From positions 142,748 through 206,747 of the forward strand of contig NZ_JAILWB010000010.1 of NCBI RefSeq assembly GCF_025699295.1: a stretch of DNA of 64,000 bases. Direction: 5' to 3'. Below are positions 27,042-36,430 of the stretch, piece by piece; within the stretch, counting starts at the first letter, position 1, and the number at the start of each line of letters is the position of its first letter. The position numbers were made by a program, and so were the translations under genes. The DNA comes from Hydrogenophaga sp. (GTDB lineage: Bacteria > Pseudomonadota > Gammaproteobacteria > Burkholderiales > Burkholderiaceae_C). A model generated the notes under the pieces. That model was not told where the DNA came from. It saw only the letters and a list, made by a program, of their open reading frames with translations, and did no database searches.

Positions 27042-27143
27042 GCACGAGGGGGTGTGGCACTCTGTTCCGCTCATGTCCCCCGGCCCGGCTGCGCCGGCCC
27101 TCCTCCTTGACTTCGCTACACAGAGCGCCACACCCCCTCGTGC
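27042..27143. repeat. Long-palindrome element, copy 2
   Basis: Outer arms 27042-27064 and 27121-27143 (GCACGAGGGGGTGTGGC and its complement) match at 22 of 23 positions. The inner core TTCCGCTCATGTCCCCCGGC, a GC-rich small hairpin and CCTCCTTGACTTCGCT is the same as in copies 1 and 3. It lies just after recJ. Confidence 0.9.
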
Positions 27144-27183
27144 GGGCGGCATCCAGGCGCACCACCAGCCGAGTGCCAGAGAG

Positions 27184-27285
27184 GTCATTGCCGGCCCGGG
27201 TGACCGGCGCAGCGAAGTCAAGGGGGGGGCGGGCGAATGCCGCCGGGGGAAATGAGCGGAGCCGGTCACCCCGGCCGGCAATGAC
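27184..27285. repeat. Long-palindrome element, copy 3 (opposite orientation)
   Basis: Outer arms 27184-27208 and 27261-27285 (GTCATTGCCGGCC-GGGTGACC and its complement) match at 24 of 25 positions. The inner core is the reverse complement of copies 1 and 2 (GCAGCGAAGTCAAGG ... CCGGGGGAAATGAGCGGA). Together copies 2 and 3 fill the 287-base gap between the convergent recJ and LytTR genes; no coding gene is visible there. Confidence 0.9.
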
Positions 27286-27303
27286 CGGAGCAACGAACAA
27301 CGT

Positions 27304-28044
27304 TCAACTCATGAGCGCTTCACGCACCGCCGCAAGCTGACGCCGGGACACCGCCAGGCGTTCGTCCACCCCGTCGAGCCGCACCGTCCAGCCTTCGCCC
27401 TCGACCGGGTCGTTGTGCTTCTCCACCGCCCGCACCGCGCGGCGCGAGACCAGCGCGTTGCGGTGCACACGCACGAACAGGTGGGCGTAGCGCTGCTCCA
27501 GGTCGCTGAGCGCACCATCGAAGATGTGTTCCTTGTCCGCTGTGCGCACGGTGATGTACTTCAACTCTGCCTTGAGGTAGATCACGTCGGACAACGCCAC
27601 GCGTTCGCTGCGGCCGCGCTCCTGGATGATCAGGCTCTCTGGCAGTCCGTTGTCCTGCGTGTTCTCGGCCGCACTGCGCAGGCGCATCACCTTCTGCAGC
27701 GCCTGCTGCAAGCGCTCGCGCCGCACCGGTTTGGTGAGGTAGTCGATCGCCTCCAGCTCGAAGGCGTGCACCGCATGCTCCGCGTAGGCAGTGACGAAGA
27801 CGATTGCGGGCGGGGCAGCCATCTCGCGCAAGGTTGAAGCCAGCGCCATGCCATCCACGCCCGGCATGTGGATATCCAGCATCACCAGATCGCAGCCGGT
27901 GCGCTGGATCTGCTCCATCGCCTGCACCGCGTTCGACGCCTCGCCCACCACATCTGCGCGGGGCTCGGTGCACTCGCCCAGCAGGGTGCGCATCCGCGAT
28001 CGCGCCAGCGCCTCATCGTCAACGATCAGTACCTTCAGTGTCAT
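27304..28044 (-). CDS. LytTR-family response regulator (AlgR-like)
   Basis: 246 residues. Receiver domain 1-125 with acidic pair D9-D10, phospho-acceptor D57 (VMLDIHMPG), and TKPV Lys near 109. LytTR DNA-binding domain about 140-240 (VALSDVIYLKAELKYITVRTA, LFVRVHRNALVSRRAV). Partner of the kinase 42 bases upstream; the pair resembles AlgZ/AlgR, which control envelope or surface functions. The targets are not visible here. Confidence 0.93.
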   Translation of the reverse strand: MTLKVLIVDDEALARSRMRTLLGECTEPRADVVGEASNAVQAMEQIQRTGCDLVMLDIHMPGVDGMALASTLREMAAPPAIVFVTAYAEHAVHAFELEAIDYLTKPVRRERLQQALQKVMRLRSAAENTQDNGLPESLIIQERGRSERVALSDVIYLKAELKYITVRTADKEHIFDGALSDLEQRYAHLFVRVHRNALVSRRAVRAVEKHNDPVEGEGWTVRLDGVDERLAVSRRQLAAVREALMS

Positions 28045-28086
28045 GTCACGCTCCGTTGCCAGACCCGGTTCGGTTCCAAACCCCGC

Positions 28087-29148
28087 TTATACCGGTATTT
28101 CGAGCCTTACCTGAAACACGCCATTCACCAGTGCGCTCTGAAAGCGGCCCTGCACGTCGTGCAGCAGCGTCAGGCGCTGGCGCACATTGTCCAGCGCCAG
28201 CCCGTTGCCGCGCCGCCCACTGCCCGCCGGCACGGTGTTGGTGACCTTGATCACCACCACGCCGCCGCGGCGCTGGGTGCTGATGCGCACCACCGCGCCG
28301 CTGGCGCTGGGCTCGACGCCGTGCTTGACCGCATTTTCCACCAGGGGCTGCAGGATCAGGGGTGGCAGCTTGGCCTTGGAAGCAGTCTCGTCCACGCTCC
28401 ACTCCACCCGCAACCGCTCGCCAAAACGCACCTGCTCGATCGCCAGGTAGTGCTCGGCCAGTTCCAGTTCCTGCCACAGGGGAACGGCCTCCTTGGCATC
28501 GGCCAGTGCATGGCGGAACAGCTCGCTCAGGTCCTCCAGCAGGCTCTCGGCCTTGGCAGGTTCCTCACGCACCAGGGCAATGGCGCTGTTGAGTGTGTTG
28601 AACAGGAAGTGCGGACGGATGCGCGCCTGCAGCTCGGCCAGCCGCGCCGTGGTGCCGGCCGGGCCGCGCGCCCGGGCACGCCACATCAGCGCGGCCACGA
28701 GCACCGCGGACACCAGCGCGCCCGAGGCCGCGCTGGCCAGCCAGGGCGAGGGCTCGGCCAGGCCCATCCAGACCAGCAGCGCACAACCATAGAGCCCGCT
28801 GAGGGCGCCGAAGCCGATGGCCGCGCTCCATTGCCCGGCCATGGGCAGCAAACCCAGCTGGCGCTTGAGGCCGCATACGGTCAGCAGCCAGGCCAGCACC
28901 GCCGGCAATGCCGCGCCGGTGTAGATCGCCATCTGCGTGATCCAGGCCACGAAGCTGTGCGCACCGAACAGCGCGGCCACAACCACGATCGCCTGCACGA
29001 ACAGCACCGCGCGCAGCACGGTGCCGACCTGGCAGGTGTCGAACACCTGGACCCGCGCGCGCAGGTGCTCGGGCATCTCCGCGATCGGACGCGCGCCGGC
29101 CGCATGGGCCAGTTCCTGGAAGCTCGATAAAATTCTGGAATCTTTCAT
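28087..29148 (-). CDS. LytS/AlgZ-type sensor histidine kinase
   Basis: 353 residues. Four hydrophobic segments lie between about residue 45 and 160, then the His_kinase block [18 protein letters not shown] (phospho-accepting His) and an HATPase with [16 protein letters not shown] and [13 protein letters not shown]. No periplasmic sensor domain, so the signal is probably sensed in or near the membrane. Upstream of and co-transcribed with the LytTR regulator; divergent from argH, an arrangement frequent in Burkholderiales. The start [13 protein letters not shown] is chosen over an upstream ATG because the extension overlaps the probable promoter region. Confidence 0.9.
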   Translation of the reverse strand: MKDSRILSSFQELAHAAGARPIAEMPEHLRARVQVFDTCQVGTVLRAVLFVQAIVVVAALFGAHSFVAWITQMAIYTGAALPAVLAWLLTVCGLKRQLGLLPMAGQWSAAIGFGALSGLYGCALLVWMGLAEPSPWLASAASGALVSAVLVAALMWRARARGPAGTTARLAELQARIRPHFLFNTLNSAIALVREEPAKAESLLEDLSELFRHALADAKEAVPLWQELELAEHYLAIEQVRFGERLRVEWSVDETASKAKLPPLILQPLVENAVKHGVEPSASGAVVRISTQRRGGVVVIKVTNTVPAGSGRRGNGLALDNVRQRLTLLHDVQGRFQSALVNGVFQVRLEIPV

Positions 29149-29299
29149 GGGAAGCGAATCCGTCCGCGGGTCGGACGCCGTGAGGGTCTGTACAGGGGCA
29201 CGCTGCGCCACCAGGCGGCCCGGGCTCTCTGTCTTGCCGAACACCCATGCCGGGCGGGCATCCGCTTCCTCCACTTCCCTTCAAGCCGCTGGCAACACC

Positions 29300-30751
29300 A
29301 TGTCCACCAACCAACTCGACAAGAAATCCGAAGCCTGGTCCGCCCTATTCTCGGAGCCCATGAGCGAGTTGGTCAAGCGATACACGGCCAGTGTCTTCTT
29401 CGACAAGCGCCTCTGGCAGGCCGACATCACCGGCAGCCTGGCCCACGCGGAGATGCTGGCGCACCAGGGCATCATCGGCGCCGCCGACCTCGAATCCATC
29501 CAGCGCGGCATGGCGCAGATCACCTCGGAAATCGAGAGTGGTGAATTCGAATGGAAGCTCGACCTGGAGGACGTGCACCTCAACATCGAGGCCCGCCTGA
29601 CCCAACTGGTGGGCGATGCCGGCAAGCGCCTGCACACCGGGCGCAGCCGCAACGACCAGGTCGCCACCGACGTGCGCCTGTGGCTGCGTGGCGAGATCGA
29701 CCTCATCGTGCCGCTGCTGAACGAATTGCAGACTGCCCTGGTGGATGTGGCGGAGCAGAATGTCGACGTGATCCTGCCCGGCTTCACCCACCTGCAGGTC
29801 GCACAGCCGGTGAGCTTCGCGCACCACCTGCTGGCCTACGTGGAAATGTTCTCGCGCGACGCCGAGCGCCTGGCCGACGTGCGCCGCCGCACCAACCGCC
29901 TGCCGCTGGGCAGCGCCGCGCTGGCGGGCACCACCTACCCGCTGGACCGCGAGCGCGTGGCGCGCACGCTGGGCATGGTGGACGACAGGGGCGAACCGCA
30001 GGTGTGCCAGAACAGCCTGGACGGCGTGAGCGACCGCGACTTCGCGATCGAATTCACCGCCGCGGCCTCGCTGTGCATGGTGCACGTCAGCCGCTTCAGC
30101 GAAGAACTGATCCTGTGGATGAGCCAGAACTTCGGCTTCGTGAAGATCGCCGACCGTTTCACGACGGGCAGTTCGATCATGCCGCAGAAGAAAAACCCCG
30201 ACGTGCCCGAGCTTGCGCGCGGCAAGACCGGCCGCGTGGTCGGCCATCTCATGGGCCTGATCACGCTCATGAAGGGCCAGCCCCTGGCCTACAACAAGGA
30301 CAACCAGGAAGACAAGGAGCCGCTGTTCGACACGGTGGACACGCTCAAGGACACGCTGCGCATCTTCTGCGAGATGGTCGGCGGCCAGTTGAACCCGGCC
30401 ACCGGCGCCAAGGAAGGCGGCATCACCGTCAACGCCGTGGCCATGGAGGACGCGGCCCGCAAGGGTTACGCCACCGCCACCGATCTGGCCGACTACCTGG
30501 TGAAGAAAGGCCTGCCGTTCCGTGATGCGCACGAGACCGTGGCGCACGCGGTCAAGGCCGCCGTGTCGCACAACTGCGACCTCTCGGAGCTGCCGCTGAC
30601 GGTGCTGCAGGGCTTCAACGCGTCGATCGGGAAGGACGTCTACGAGTGCCTGAGCCTGCGCGGCAGCCTGGAAGCGCGCAACACGCTGGGCGGCACCGCG
30701 CCCGCGCAGGTGCGCGCGCAGATCGCGCGCCACCGCCGGCGCCTGGGCTGA
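29300..30751 (+). CDS. argH: Argininosuccinate lyase
   Basis: 483 residues; last step of arginine synthesis, argininosuccinate to arginine and fumarate. [17 protein letters not shown] near residue 115, the catalytic His in [19 protein letters not shown], and the fumarase-superfamily signature [15 protein letters not shown] near 293 are all present. The start gives [20 protein letters not shown], with about 15 residues before the first conserved block. The 151 bases between it and the divergent kinase contain both promoters. Confidence 0.97.
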   Translation: MSTNQLDKKSEAWSALFSEPMSELVKRYTASVFFDKRLWQADITGSLAHAEMLAHQGIIGAADLESIQRGMAQITSEIESGEFEWKLDLEDVHLNIEARLTQLVGDAGKRLHTGRSRNDQVATDVRLWLRGEIDLIVPLLNELQTALVDVAEQNVDVILPGFTHLQVAQPVSFAHHLLAYVEMFSRDAERLADVRRRTNRLPLGSAALAGTTYPLDRERVARTLGMVDDRGEPQVCQNSLDGVSDRDFAIEFTAAASLCMVHVSRFSEELILWMSQNFGFVKIADRFTTGSSIMPQKKNPDVPELARGKTGRVVGHLMGLITLMKGQPLAYNKDNQEDKEPLFDTVDTLKDTLRIFCEMVGGQLNPATGAKEGGITVNAVAMEDAARKGYATATDLADYLVKKGLPFRDAHETVAHAVKAAVSHNCDLSELPLTVLQGFNASIGKDVYECLSLRGSLEARNTLGGTAPAQVRAQIARHRRRLG

Positions 30752-30771
30752 GGCCCGTCCCAGGCCTCGAC

Positions 30772-31659
30772 ATGCACGAATCGATTGACCTGGGTACCTT
30801 GCGCGTGGTGGTGGCCGCCGCCGACCTCGGATCGATCAGTGCGGCCAGCGAACGCCTCCGTCTGGCGGTGGCCGCCGCCAGTTCGCGCATCACGGCGCTG
30901 GAGGAGTCGCTCGGCTTCCGGGTGTTCGAGCGCTCATCGCGCGGCGTGCAGCTCACCCCGGCGGGCCAGATGCTGGTGCAACGCAGCCGCGCGCTGCTGA
31001 CCGACGCCGACCGCCTGGCGCAGCACCTGCAGGGATACAGCCAGGGCCTGCAAGGCCATGTGCGGGTGCTTGCCAACACCTCGGCCTTGCTGGAAGTTCT
31101 GCCCCAGCGGCTGGAACGGTTCATGAAGACACACCCCCTGATCCGCATCGATCTGGAAGAGCGCGGCAGCCCGGAGATCCCGCTGGCCCTGATCGAGGGG
31201 CGAGCGGACTTCGGCGTGGTTGATCTGCCGGTGCCACCTGCGGGCCTGGCGTTCACGCCTTTGTTCACCGACACGCTGGTGCTGCTCGCGCCACGCTCGC
31301 ACCGCCTGGCAACCCGGCGCCGGTTGCGCCTGGCCGATGCGCTGGACGAGCCTTTCATCACGCTCAACGATGGCACAGCGCTGTCGAACCGCCTGCTGGC
31401 TTCGGCCGCCGACGCAGGCAAGCCACTGAACGTGCGCATGCGCATGCGCGGCTTCGACGCAGTCTGCCGCATGGTGGCCGCCGGCCTGGGCGTGGGTGTG
31501 CTGCCGCTGGAAGCGATCGCGCCTCAGTTGGCGCACCTGCCGCTCACCGCGGTGCCTCTGTCCGACCCCTGGGCTCGGCGCACGCACCACATCGCCACCC
31601 GCACCGACGCCCCACCCGCGCCCGCCGCGCGCACGCTGATCCGCGCCCTCACGCGCTGA
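30772..31659 (+). CDS. LysR-family transcriptional regulator
   Basis: 295 residues. N-terminal winged HTH with LGTLRVVVAAADLGSISAASERL and FRVFERSSRGVQLTPAG; C-terminal periplasmic-binding-like effector domain from about residue 90. It lies 20 bases after argH but is probably independent, and 127 bases upstream of the enolase-superfamily gene on the same strand, which with the Bug receptor may be its target. A small palindrome CCACCACGGTGG sits at 31763-31774, just before that gene. Confidence 0.9.
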   Translation: MHESIDLGTLRVVVAAADLGSISAASERLRLAVAAASSRITALEESLGFRVFERSSRGVQLTPAGQMLVQRSRALLTDADRLAQHLQGYSQGLQGHVRVLANTSALLEVLPQRLERFMKTHPLIRIDLEERGSPEIPLALIEGRADFGVVDLPVPPAGLAFTPLFTDTLVLLAPRSHRLATRRRLRLADALDEPFITLNDGTALSNRLLASAADAGKPLNVRMRMRGFDAVCRMVAAGLGVGVLPLEAIAPQLAHLPLTAVPLSDPWARRTHHIATRTDAPPAPAARTLIRALTR

Positions 31660-31786
31660 GGCCAGTCTTCGCGTTTCGCGAAAGCCGCCTTTGGCGCATG
31701 CCATTGCCGGCCACCGCGGTCCGTTCCTACACTGCCCGCCATACCCCAAGAAGCACAAGCGCCACCACGGTGGTGCTGGAGACCCC

Positions 31787-32941
31787 ATGAAAATCGCCCG
31801 CGTCAGCGCCACGCCGCTGAATCTGCCCGTCACCGTTCCGATGGCCAGCGGCAGCAAGAGCACCAGCCTCTCGGTCTGCATCGTCACCATCGAAACCGAT
31901 ACCGGCCTCATCGGCACCGGCATGACCGCCATCACCGAGGAAGAGGTGATCGGCAGCATCGTCAACGACATCGTCGCGCACCACCTGACCGGCATGGACC
32001 CGATGCGCCATGAGCAGGTCTGGGACCGGCTCTACTGGCTGCTCACGCCGCGCGGCCAGTCGGGCTATGCGAGCCATGCCATCGCTGCCATCGACCTGGC
32101 GCTGTGGGACATCAAGGGACAGGCACTGGGCGAGCCTTGCTGGCGGCTGCTGGGCGGCGCGCGCGCCGAGGTGCCGGTGTACGCCACCTTTGGATTCGCC
32201 TTCTTTGACCGTGACGAGCTCGCCGCCGCCGCACGCGACTGGGTGGCGCGCGGCTTCACGCGGCTGAAGATGACGGTGGGACACCACGCCCTGCAGCGCC
32301 GCGACGAACCGCGGCCGCTGGACCAGGTGATCGCCGAGGACGTGCAGCGCATCCGCGCGGTGCGCGAGGCCGTTGGTCCCGATGTCCAGATCTACATCGA
32401 CGCCAATTGCAGTCTCGACTACTTCCACGCGCTGTCGCTGGCGCAGAAGGTGGAGCCCTACGACATCAGCTTCTTCGAAGAGCCGGTGTCACAGAACGAC
32501 ATCCCCAACCTGGTCAAACTGCGCGGCAAGACCTCCATCCCACTGGCCGCGGGACAGAACGAAGGCCTGGCCTCGCGCTTTCGCGACCTGCTGGTGGCGC
32601 AGGCGGTGGACGTGGTGCAGCCCAACGCCTGCATCAGCGGTGGTTTCACGCAGTGCGGCCGCATCGCGGGCATGGCGGCCGCGTTCAATACGCGCTTTGC
32701 CAACGGAGGCGCCTGGCCCCACCACAACATGCACCTGCATGCCGGTCTGGCCAATGGCTCGCTGGTCGAATACCACTCGGTGGCCGTGCAGTGCTGTGAA
32801 CTGGTCTTCGACGACCTGCCCAAACCCGAGCGCGGCATGTTGCGATTGCCCGAAACACCGGGACTGGGCTTCAAACCGGATCCGCAACGGCTGGCCGAAC
32901 TCGCGAAGCGCCCTGGCTCGCGGGGCGCGGGCAAGGCCTGA
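31787..32941 (+). CDS. Mandelate racemase / muconate lactonizing enzyme family protein
   Basis: 384 residues, enolase superfamily. N-terminal capping domain (SGSKSTSLSVCIVTIETDTGLIG), barrel with metal ligands in YIDANCSLDY (Asp), FFEEPVSQND (Glu) and AGQNEGLAS (Glu), and a WPHHNMHLHAG segment near the C-terminus with His residues. The usual K-x-K on barrel strand 2 reads RLKMTVG here. Expected chemistry is abstraction of a proton alpha to a carboxylate (racemisation, dehydration or cycloisomerisation); the substrate is unknown. GGAGA ribosome site. Followed 28 bases later by a Bug receptor, so probably an uptake-plus-catabolism unit for an organic acid. Confidence 0.88.
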   Translation: MKIARVSATPLNLPVTVPMASGSKSTSLSVCIVTIETDTGLIGTGMTAITEEEVIGSIVNDIVAHHLTGMDPMRHEQVWDRLYWLLTPRGQSGYASHAIAAIDLALWDIKGQALGEPCWRLLGGARAEVPVYATFGFAFFDRDELAAAARDWVARGFTRLKMTVGHHALQRRDEPRPLDQVIAEDVQRIRAVREAVGPDVQIYIDANCSLDYFHALSLAQKVEPYDISFFEEPVSQNDIPNLVKLRGKTSIPLAAGQNEGLASRFRDLLVAQAVDVVQPNACISGGFTQCGRIAGMAAAFNTRFANGGAWPHHNMHLHAGLANGSLVEYHSVAVQCCELVFDDLPKPERGMLRLPETPGLGFKPDPQRLAELAKRPGSRGAGKA

Positions 32942-32969
32942 AGAACACACCACGACAAAGGAGACAGAC

Positions 32970-33962
32970 ATGCAACACGAAACACACGGGATCTCTATGG
33001 GCCGCCGGTGCGCGCTCGCCCTGGCGCTGGCCGCCACCACGCTGGGCACCAGCGCCTGGGGGCAGAACTGGCCGTCCAAGCCGGTGCGCCTGGTGGTCGG
33101 CTACTCAGCCGGCGGTGGTGTAGACGCCATGGCGCGAATGATCGCGCCGCGCATGTCGGCACTGCTGGGCCAGCAGGTCATTGTGGACAACCGAACCGGC
33201 GCGGCGGGACTGATTGCCGGCGACACGGTGGCGCGCGCCGCGCCCGATGGCTACACGCTGATGCTGGGAGACAGCTCACTGCTGATCGCGCAGCACCTGC
33301 AGCCGCGCATGAGCTTCGACCCGATCAAGGCCTTCACGCCCGTGGCGGGCGTGTTCACGCTGCCACTGGTGATCGTGGCAAACAACGACGTACCCGCAAG
33401 GACACCGGCCGAGCTCGTGAAGCTGCTGAAGGACAACCCTGGCCGCTACTCGTACGCCACATCGGGCGTGGGCACCGTGCACCATCTCGGTTTCGAAATG
33501 CTCAAGGGCCAGACACGCAGCTTCGTCGTGCACATCCCGTACCGGGGTGCGGCGCAGATCGTGCCCGACGTGATGAGCGGCCAGGTGCCCATCGGCGTGG
33601 TGAGCGCGGCCTCGGCCATCACGCAGGCCCGTGCTGGCAAGCTGCGCGCGCTGGCCGTGATGAACCCGGTAAAGCTGGCTGGTGCGGAAGACATCGCGCC
33701 GCTGTCTGACGCTCTGCCCGGCTTTTCAGCCGTTCCTCGTCTGTACGTGCTGGCGCCAGCGGGCACGCCTGCGGGCATCGTAGAAAGGCTGAGCGACACC
33801 TTGCGCGCGGTGATGGAAGCACCCGACATCGTCCAGATCGCCGCGCAGCAGGGCGCGGTACCGGCCTACATGTCGGCCGGCCCGCTGGCCACCGACATCG
33901 CGCGCGAGTCCACCGAATGGGGCAAGGTGATCCGGGAACAAAAAATCACCGCGACGCAATGA
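32970..33962 (+). CDS. Bug/TctC-family solute-binding protein
   Basis: 330 residues. Signal peptide with basic GRRCALALALAATTLGTSAWG, cleaved around residue 32, then the family opening WPSKPVRLVVGYSAGGGVDAMAR. SVGTVHH-type (SGVGTVHHLGFEMLKG) and HIPYRGAAQIVPDVMSGQV are the two carboxylate-binding loops. Strong AAAGGAGA site for the 32970 start. Periplasmic receptor for a carboxylated compound; no tctAB beside it. Likely serves the neighbouring enolase-superfamily enzyme. Confidence 0.92.
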   Translation: MQHETHGISMGRRCALALALAATTLGTSAWGQNWPSKPVRLVVGYSAGGGVDAMARMIAPRMSALLGQQVIVDNRTGAAGLIAGDTVARAAPDGYTLMLGDSSLLIAQHLQPRMSFDPIKAFTPVAGVFTLPLVIVANNDVPARTPAELVKLLKDNPGRYSYATSGVGTVHHLGFEMLKGQTRSFVVHIPYRGAAQIVPDVMSGQVPIGVVSAASAITQARAGKLRALAVMNPVKLAGAEDIAPLSDALPGFSAVPRLYVLAPAGTPAGIVERLSDTLRAVMEAPDIVQIAAQQGAVPAYMSAGPLATDIARESTEWGKVIREQKITATQ

Positions 33963-33982
33963 GTGCCGCCGCCCGGCGGACC

Positions 33983-34294
33983 TCAGGTGCAGGGATCGGG
34001 CTGCGGCACCTCGGTGCAGTGCCTGTATGCCTCGGGCTTGAGACCTCCGCCGACCAAGCGGTACTGGTCGAAACACGCCGCGCTGACCAGGTAGCTGTGC
34101 CAGCGGGCCTCGCAGGCGCTGGTGCCGGGCGGCAAGGGGGCACTGGCTGGAACGGCGCGGGCTCGGTGCTGTTCGGGCACATCGGTTCCGTAGATCACCT
34201 GGCCGTACTCATCCACCCAGCGGAACACCTCGGCGGACATGGCCGCACCGGACACCACCAGGGCCAGCAACAGGGCAAGGGTTCTGAACACCAT
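33983..34294 (-). CDS. DUF4124-type small exported protein
   Basis: 103 residues. Signal peptide (MVFRTLALLLALVVSGAAMSA), then the DUF4124 core EVFRWVDEYGQVIYGTDVPE, which is the whole conserved domain of this family. The C-terminal half has four Cys (CEARW, AACFDQY, HCTEV, PCT) that could form disulfides in the periplasm. Role unknown. It lies opposite to and between the Bug receptor and the hydroxy-acid dehydrogenase genes. Confidence 0.8.
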   Translation of the reverse strand: MVFRTLALLLALVVSGAAMSAEVFRWVDEYGQVIYGTDVPEQHRARAVPASAPLPPGTSACEARWHSYLVSAACFDQYRLVGGGLKPEAYRHCTEVPQPDPCT

Positions 34295-34492
34295 GTCCCT
34301 GGGATTCTGGCCACGTCCAGGCGGTTCCGCCGTCCGTCTGCCCGCCAGCCGGAGCGCTGCACCAAAAATTTCAATCCGCCCTGTCCCGCTTTCACAAGCC
34401 ATTTGCAGGGCGCGCGGCTAACATGCGAACCACCCCGGCCGCGCCCGCCGCTCGGCCAACGGCCACGGACAACACACTGGAGACATCCCTAC

Positions 34493-35644
34493 ATGACCGT
34501 CATCACCAACGTGGAAGACCTGCGCGTGCTCGCACAGCGGCGTGTGCCGCGCATGTTCTACGACTACGCCGATTCCGGCTCGTGGACCGAAGGCACCTAC
34601 CGCGCAAACAACGAGGATTTCCAGAAGATCAAGCTGCGCCAGCGCGTGGCCGTGAACATGGAGAACCGCAGCACGCGCAGCACCATGATCGGTCAGGACG
34701 TAGCCATGCCGGTGGCGATCGCGCCCACGGGCCTCACCGGCATGCAGCACGCCGACGGCGAGATCCTGGCCGCGCGCGCCGCGAAGAAATTCGGCATCCC
34801 GTTCACGCTCTCGACCATGAGCATCTGCTCCATCGAGGACGTGGCGCAGCATGCGGGCGAGGGCTTCTGGTTCCAGCTCTACGTGATGAAGGACCGCGCC
34901 TTCATCGAGCGCCTGATCGACCGCGCCAAGGCTGCGAAGTGCAGCGCCCTGGTGCTCACACTGGACCTGCAGATCCTCGGTCAGCGACACAAGGATCTGA
35001 AGAACGGCCTCACCGCACCGCCGAAGATGACGCTGGCCAACATCATCGACATTGCCAGCAAGCCGCGCTGGGCGCTGGGCATGCTGGGTACGAAGCGCCG
35101 CCAGTTCGGCAACATCGTGGGTCACGTGCAGGGCGTGACCGACATGGCCAACCTGGGCGCCTGGACGGCACAGCAGTTCGACCCCGCGCTCAACTGGGGC
35201 GACGTGGAATGGATCAAGCAGCGCTGGGGCGGCAAGCTGATCCTCAAGGGCATCCAGGACGTGGAAGACGCGAAGCTGAGTGTGGCCTCGGGTGCCGATG
35301 CGCTGATCGTGAGCAACCACGGCGGGCGACAGCTCGATGGCGCACAAAGCAGCATCGAGGCCTTGCCCGCCATCGTGGACGCGGTGGGCAGCCAGATCGA
35401 GGTGCACATGGACGGCGGCATCCGCAGCGGCCAGGATGTGCTCAAGGCCCGCGCCCTGGGCGCGCGCGGCGTCTACATCGGCCGGCCCATGCTCTACGGC
35501 CTGGGTGCCATGGGCGAGGCCGGGGTGGACAAGTGCCTGGAGATCATCCACAAGGAGCTCGATCTCACCATGGCCTTCTGCGGCCACACGAACATCGAGA
35601 CGGTGGACAAGCGCATCCTGCTGCCGGGTACTTTCCAGACCTGA
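34493..35644 (+). CDS. FMN-dependent alpha-hydroxy-acid dehydrogenase (LldD-like)
   Basis: 383 residues, TIM-barrel FMN enzyme. The start MTVITNVEDLRVLAQRRVPRMFYDY is typical of the family; IAPTGLTGMQHADGE and TLSTMSICSIEDVAQ bind FMN; SNHGGRQLDGA carries the catalytic His276 and Arg; MDGGIRSGQDVLKARALGA closes the phosphate site. Oxidises an L-2-hydroxy acid (lactate or relative), probably passing electrons to the respiratory chain. The residues specific for L-lactate were not resolved, so the substrate is uncertain. It may serve the same catabolic unit as the enolase-superfamily enzyme upstream. Confidence 0.9.
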   Translation: MTVITNVEDLRVLAQRRVPRMFYDYADSGSWTEGTYRANNEDFQKIKLRQRVAVNMENRSTRSTMIGQDVAMPVAIAPTGLTGMQHADGEILAARAAKKFGIPFTLSTMSICSIEDVAQHAGEGFWFQLYVMKDRAFIERLIDRAKAAKCSALVLTLDLQILGQRHKDLKNGLTAPPKMTLANIIDIASKPRWALGMLGTKRRQFGNIVGHVQGVTDMANLGAWTAQQFDPALNWGDVEWIKQRWGGKLILKGIQDVEDAKLSVASGADALIVSNHGGRQLDGAQSSIEALPAIVDAVGSQIEVHMDGGIRSGQDVLKARALGARGVYIGRPMLYGLGAMGEAGVDKCLEIIHKELDLTMAFCGHTNIETVDKRILLPGTFQT

Positions 35645-36367
35645 TCAGCGCAGCTCGTATTCGAACGTGCTCACCACCCGCAGCCGCTTCATGCGCGAAC
35701 TGCCGTCGTCGAAGTCGTTGCCGTCGTCGCCGGTGATGCGGATCACGCCCTGGTTGGCGTTTTTCAGCGGGCCGAGTCCGGCACCCGCCTCGGCGGCGAA
35801 CTTGTCGGCCTGCTCGCGCGCGTTGCGCGTGGCCTCGGCCAGCAGCGGCGCCTTGGCGTCGTTGAAGCCGCGCAACTGGTAGCGCGGGCCGCCACGCCCC
35901 TCGTTGTCGCCACCGAGCTGAATGCCGTCCTGGATGAGTGGGTCGACCGCGCGTGCGGCGGCCTCGACCTCGGTCACACGCGCCGACTTCACCAGCACCT
36001 GGCCGGTGCCGTTGAAGCGGAACGGCTGGTTGGCTTGCGCGTACTCGCGGGCGTACAGGTCCTGCACCTGCAGCGGCCTGGCCTCGACCTCGGCCTCGCT
36101 GAAACCCCGCGACTTCAGGAACGCCACCACCTTGTCGCGGTCGGCGGCCAGGGCCTTTTGCACGCCACCGAAATCGTTGCCGGCGCGGCGAAAGCCCAGG
36201 GTCCAGATCGCAAAGTCGCTCTCCACACTTTTTTCGGCCAGGCCCTTGACGGTGACCGATCTGTCCGACATGCGAAAGCGCTCCAGGCCCTGCCCCACGG
36301 CGAAACCGGCCAGGGCCATGCCCAGGGCCACCAGCAGGGCGGTGACGAGGCGGGAAAGGCTGTTCAT
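35645..36367 (-). CDS. SIMPL (DUF541) domain envelope protein
   Basis: 240 residues. An uncleaved or cleaved N-terminal hydrophobic segment (VTALLVALGMALAGFAVGQGL), then a DUF541/SIMPL domain: DRSVTVKGLAEKSVESDFAIWTLGF and the ARNAREQADKFAAEAGAGLGPL helix. Homologues such as YggE and BP26 form periplasmic oligomeric rings and reduce oxidative stress. It shares no bases with the lldD-like gene, whose stop codon ends one base before it (convergent). The intergenic 63 bases to dinB contain both divergent starts. Confidence 0.87.
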   Translation of the reverse strand: MNSLSRLVTALLVALGMALAGFAVGQGLERFRMSDRSVTVKGLAEKSVESDFAIWTLGFRRAGNDFGGVQKALAADRDKVVAFLKSRGFSEAEVEARPLQVQDLYAREYAQANQPFRFNGTGQVLVKSARVTEVEAAARAVDPLIQDGIQLGGDNEGRGGPRYQLRGFNDAKAPLLAEATRNAREQADKFAAEAGAGLGPLKNANQGVIRITGDDGNDFDDGSSRMKRLRVVSTFEYELR

Positions 36368-36430
36368 TCAATGTCCTCCTGGGCTGCGAGCCAGCCCTCG
36401 GCCAGCGGTACCCGGCATGGTAATCCCGCT

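Noticed and set aside
31763..31774. CCACCACGGTGG palindrome before the enolase-superfamily gene as an operator
   Set aside because: Short GC-rich palindrome, expected by chance in this genome; kept only as a remark in the LysR entry.
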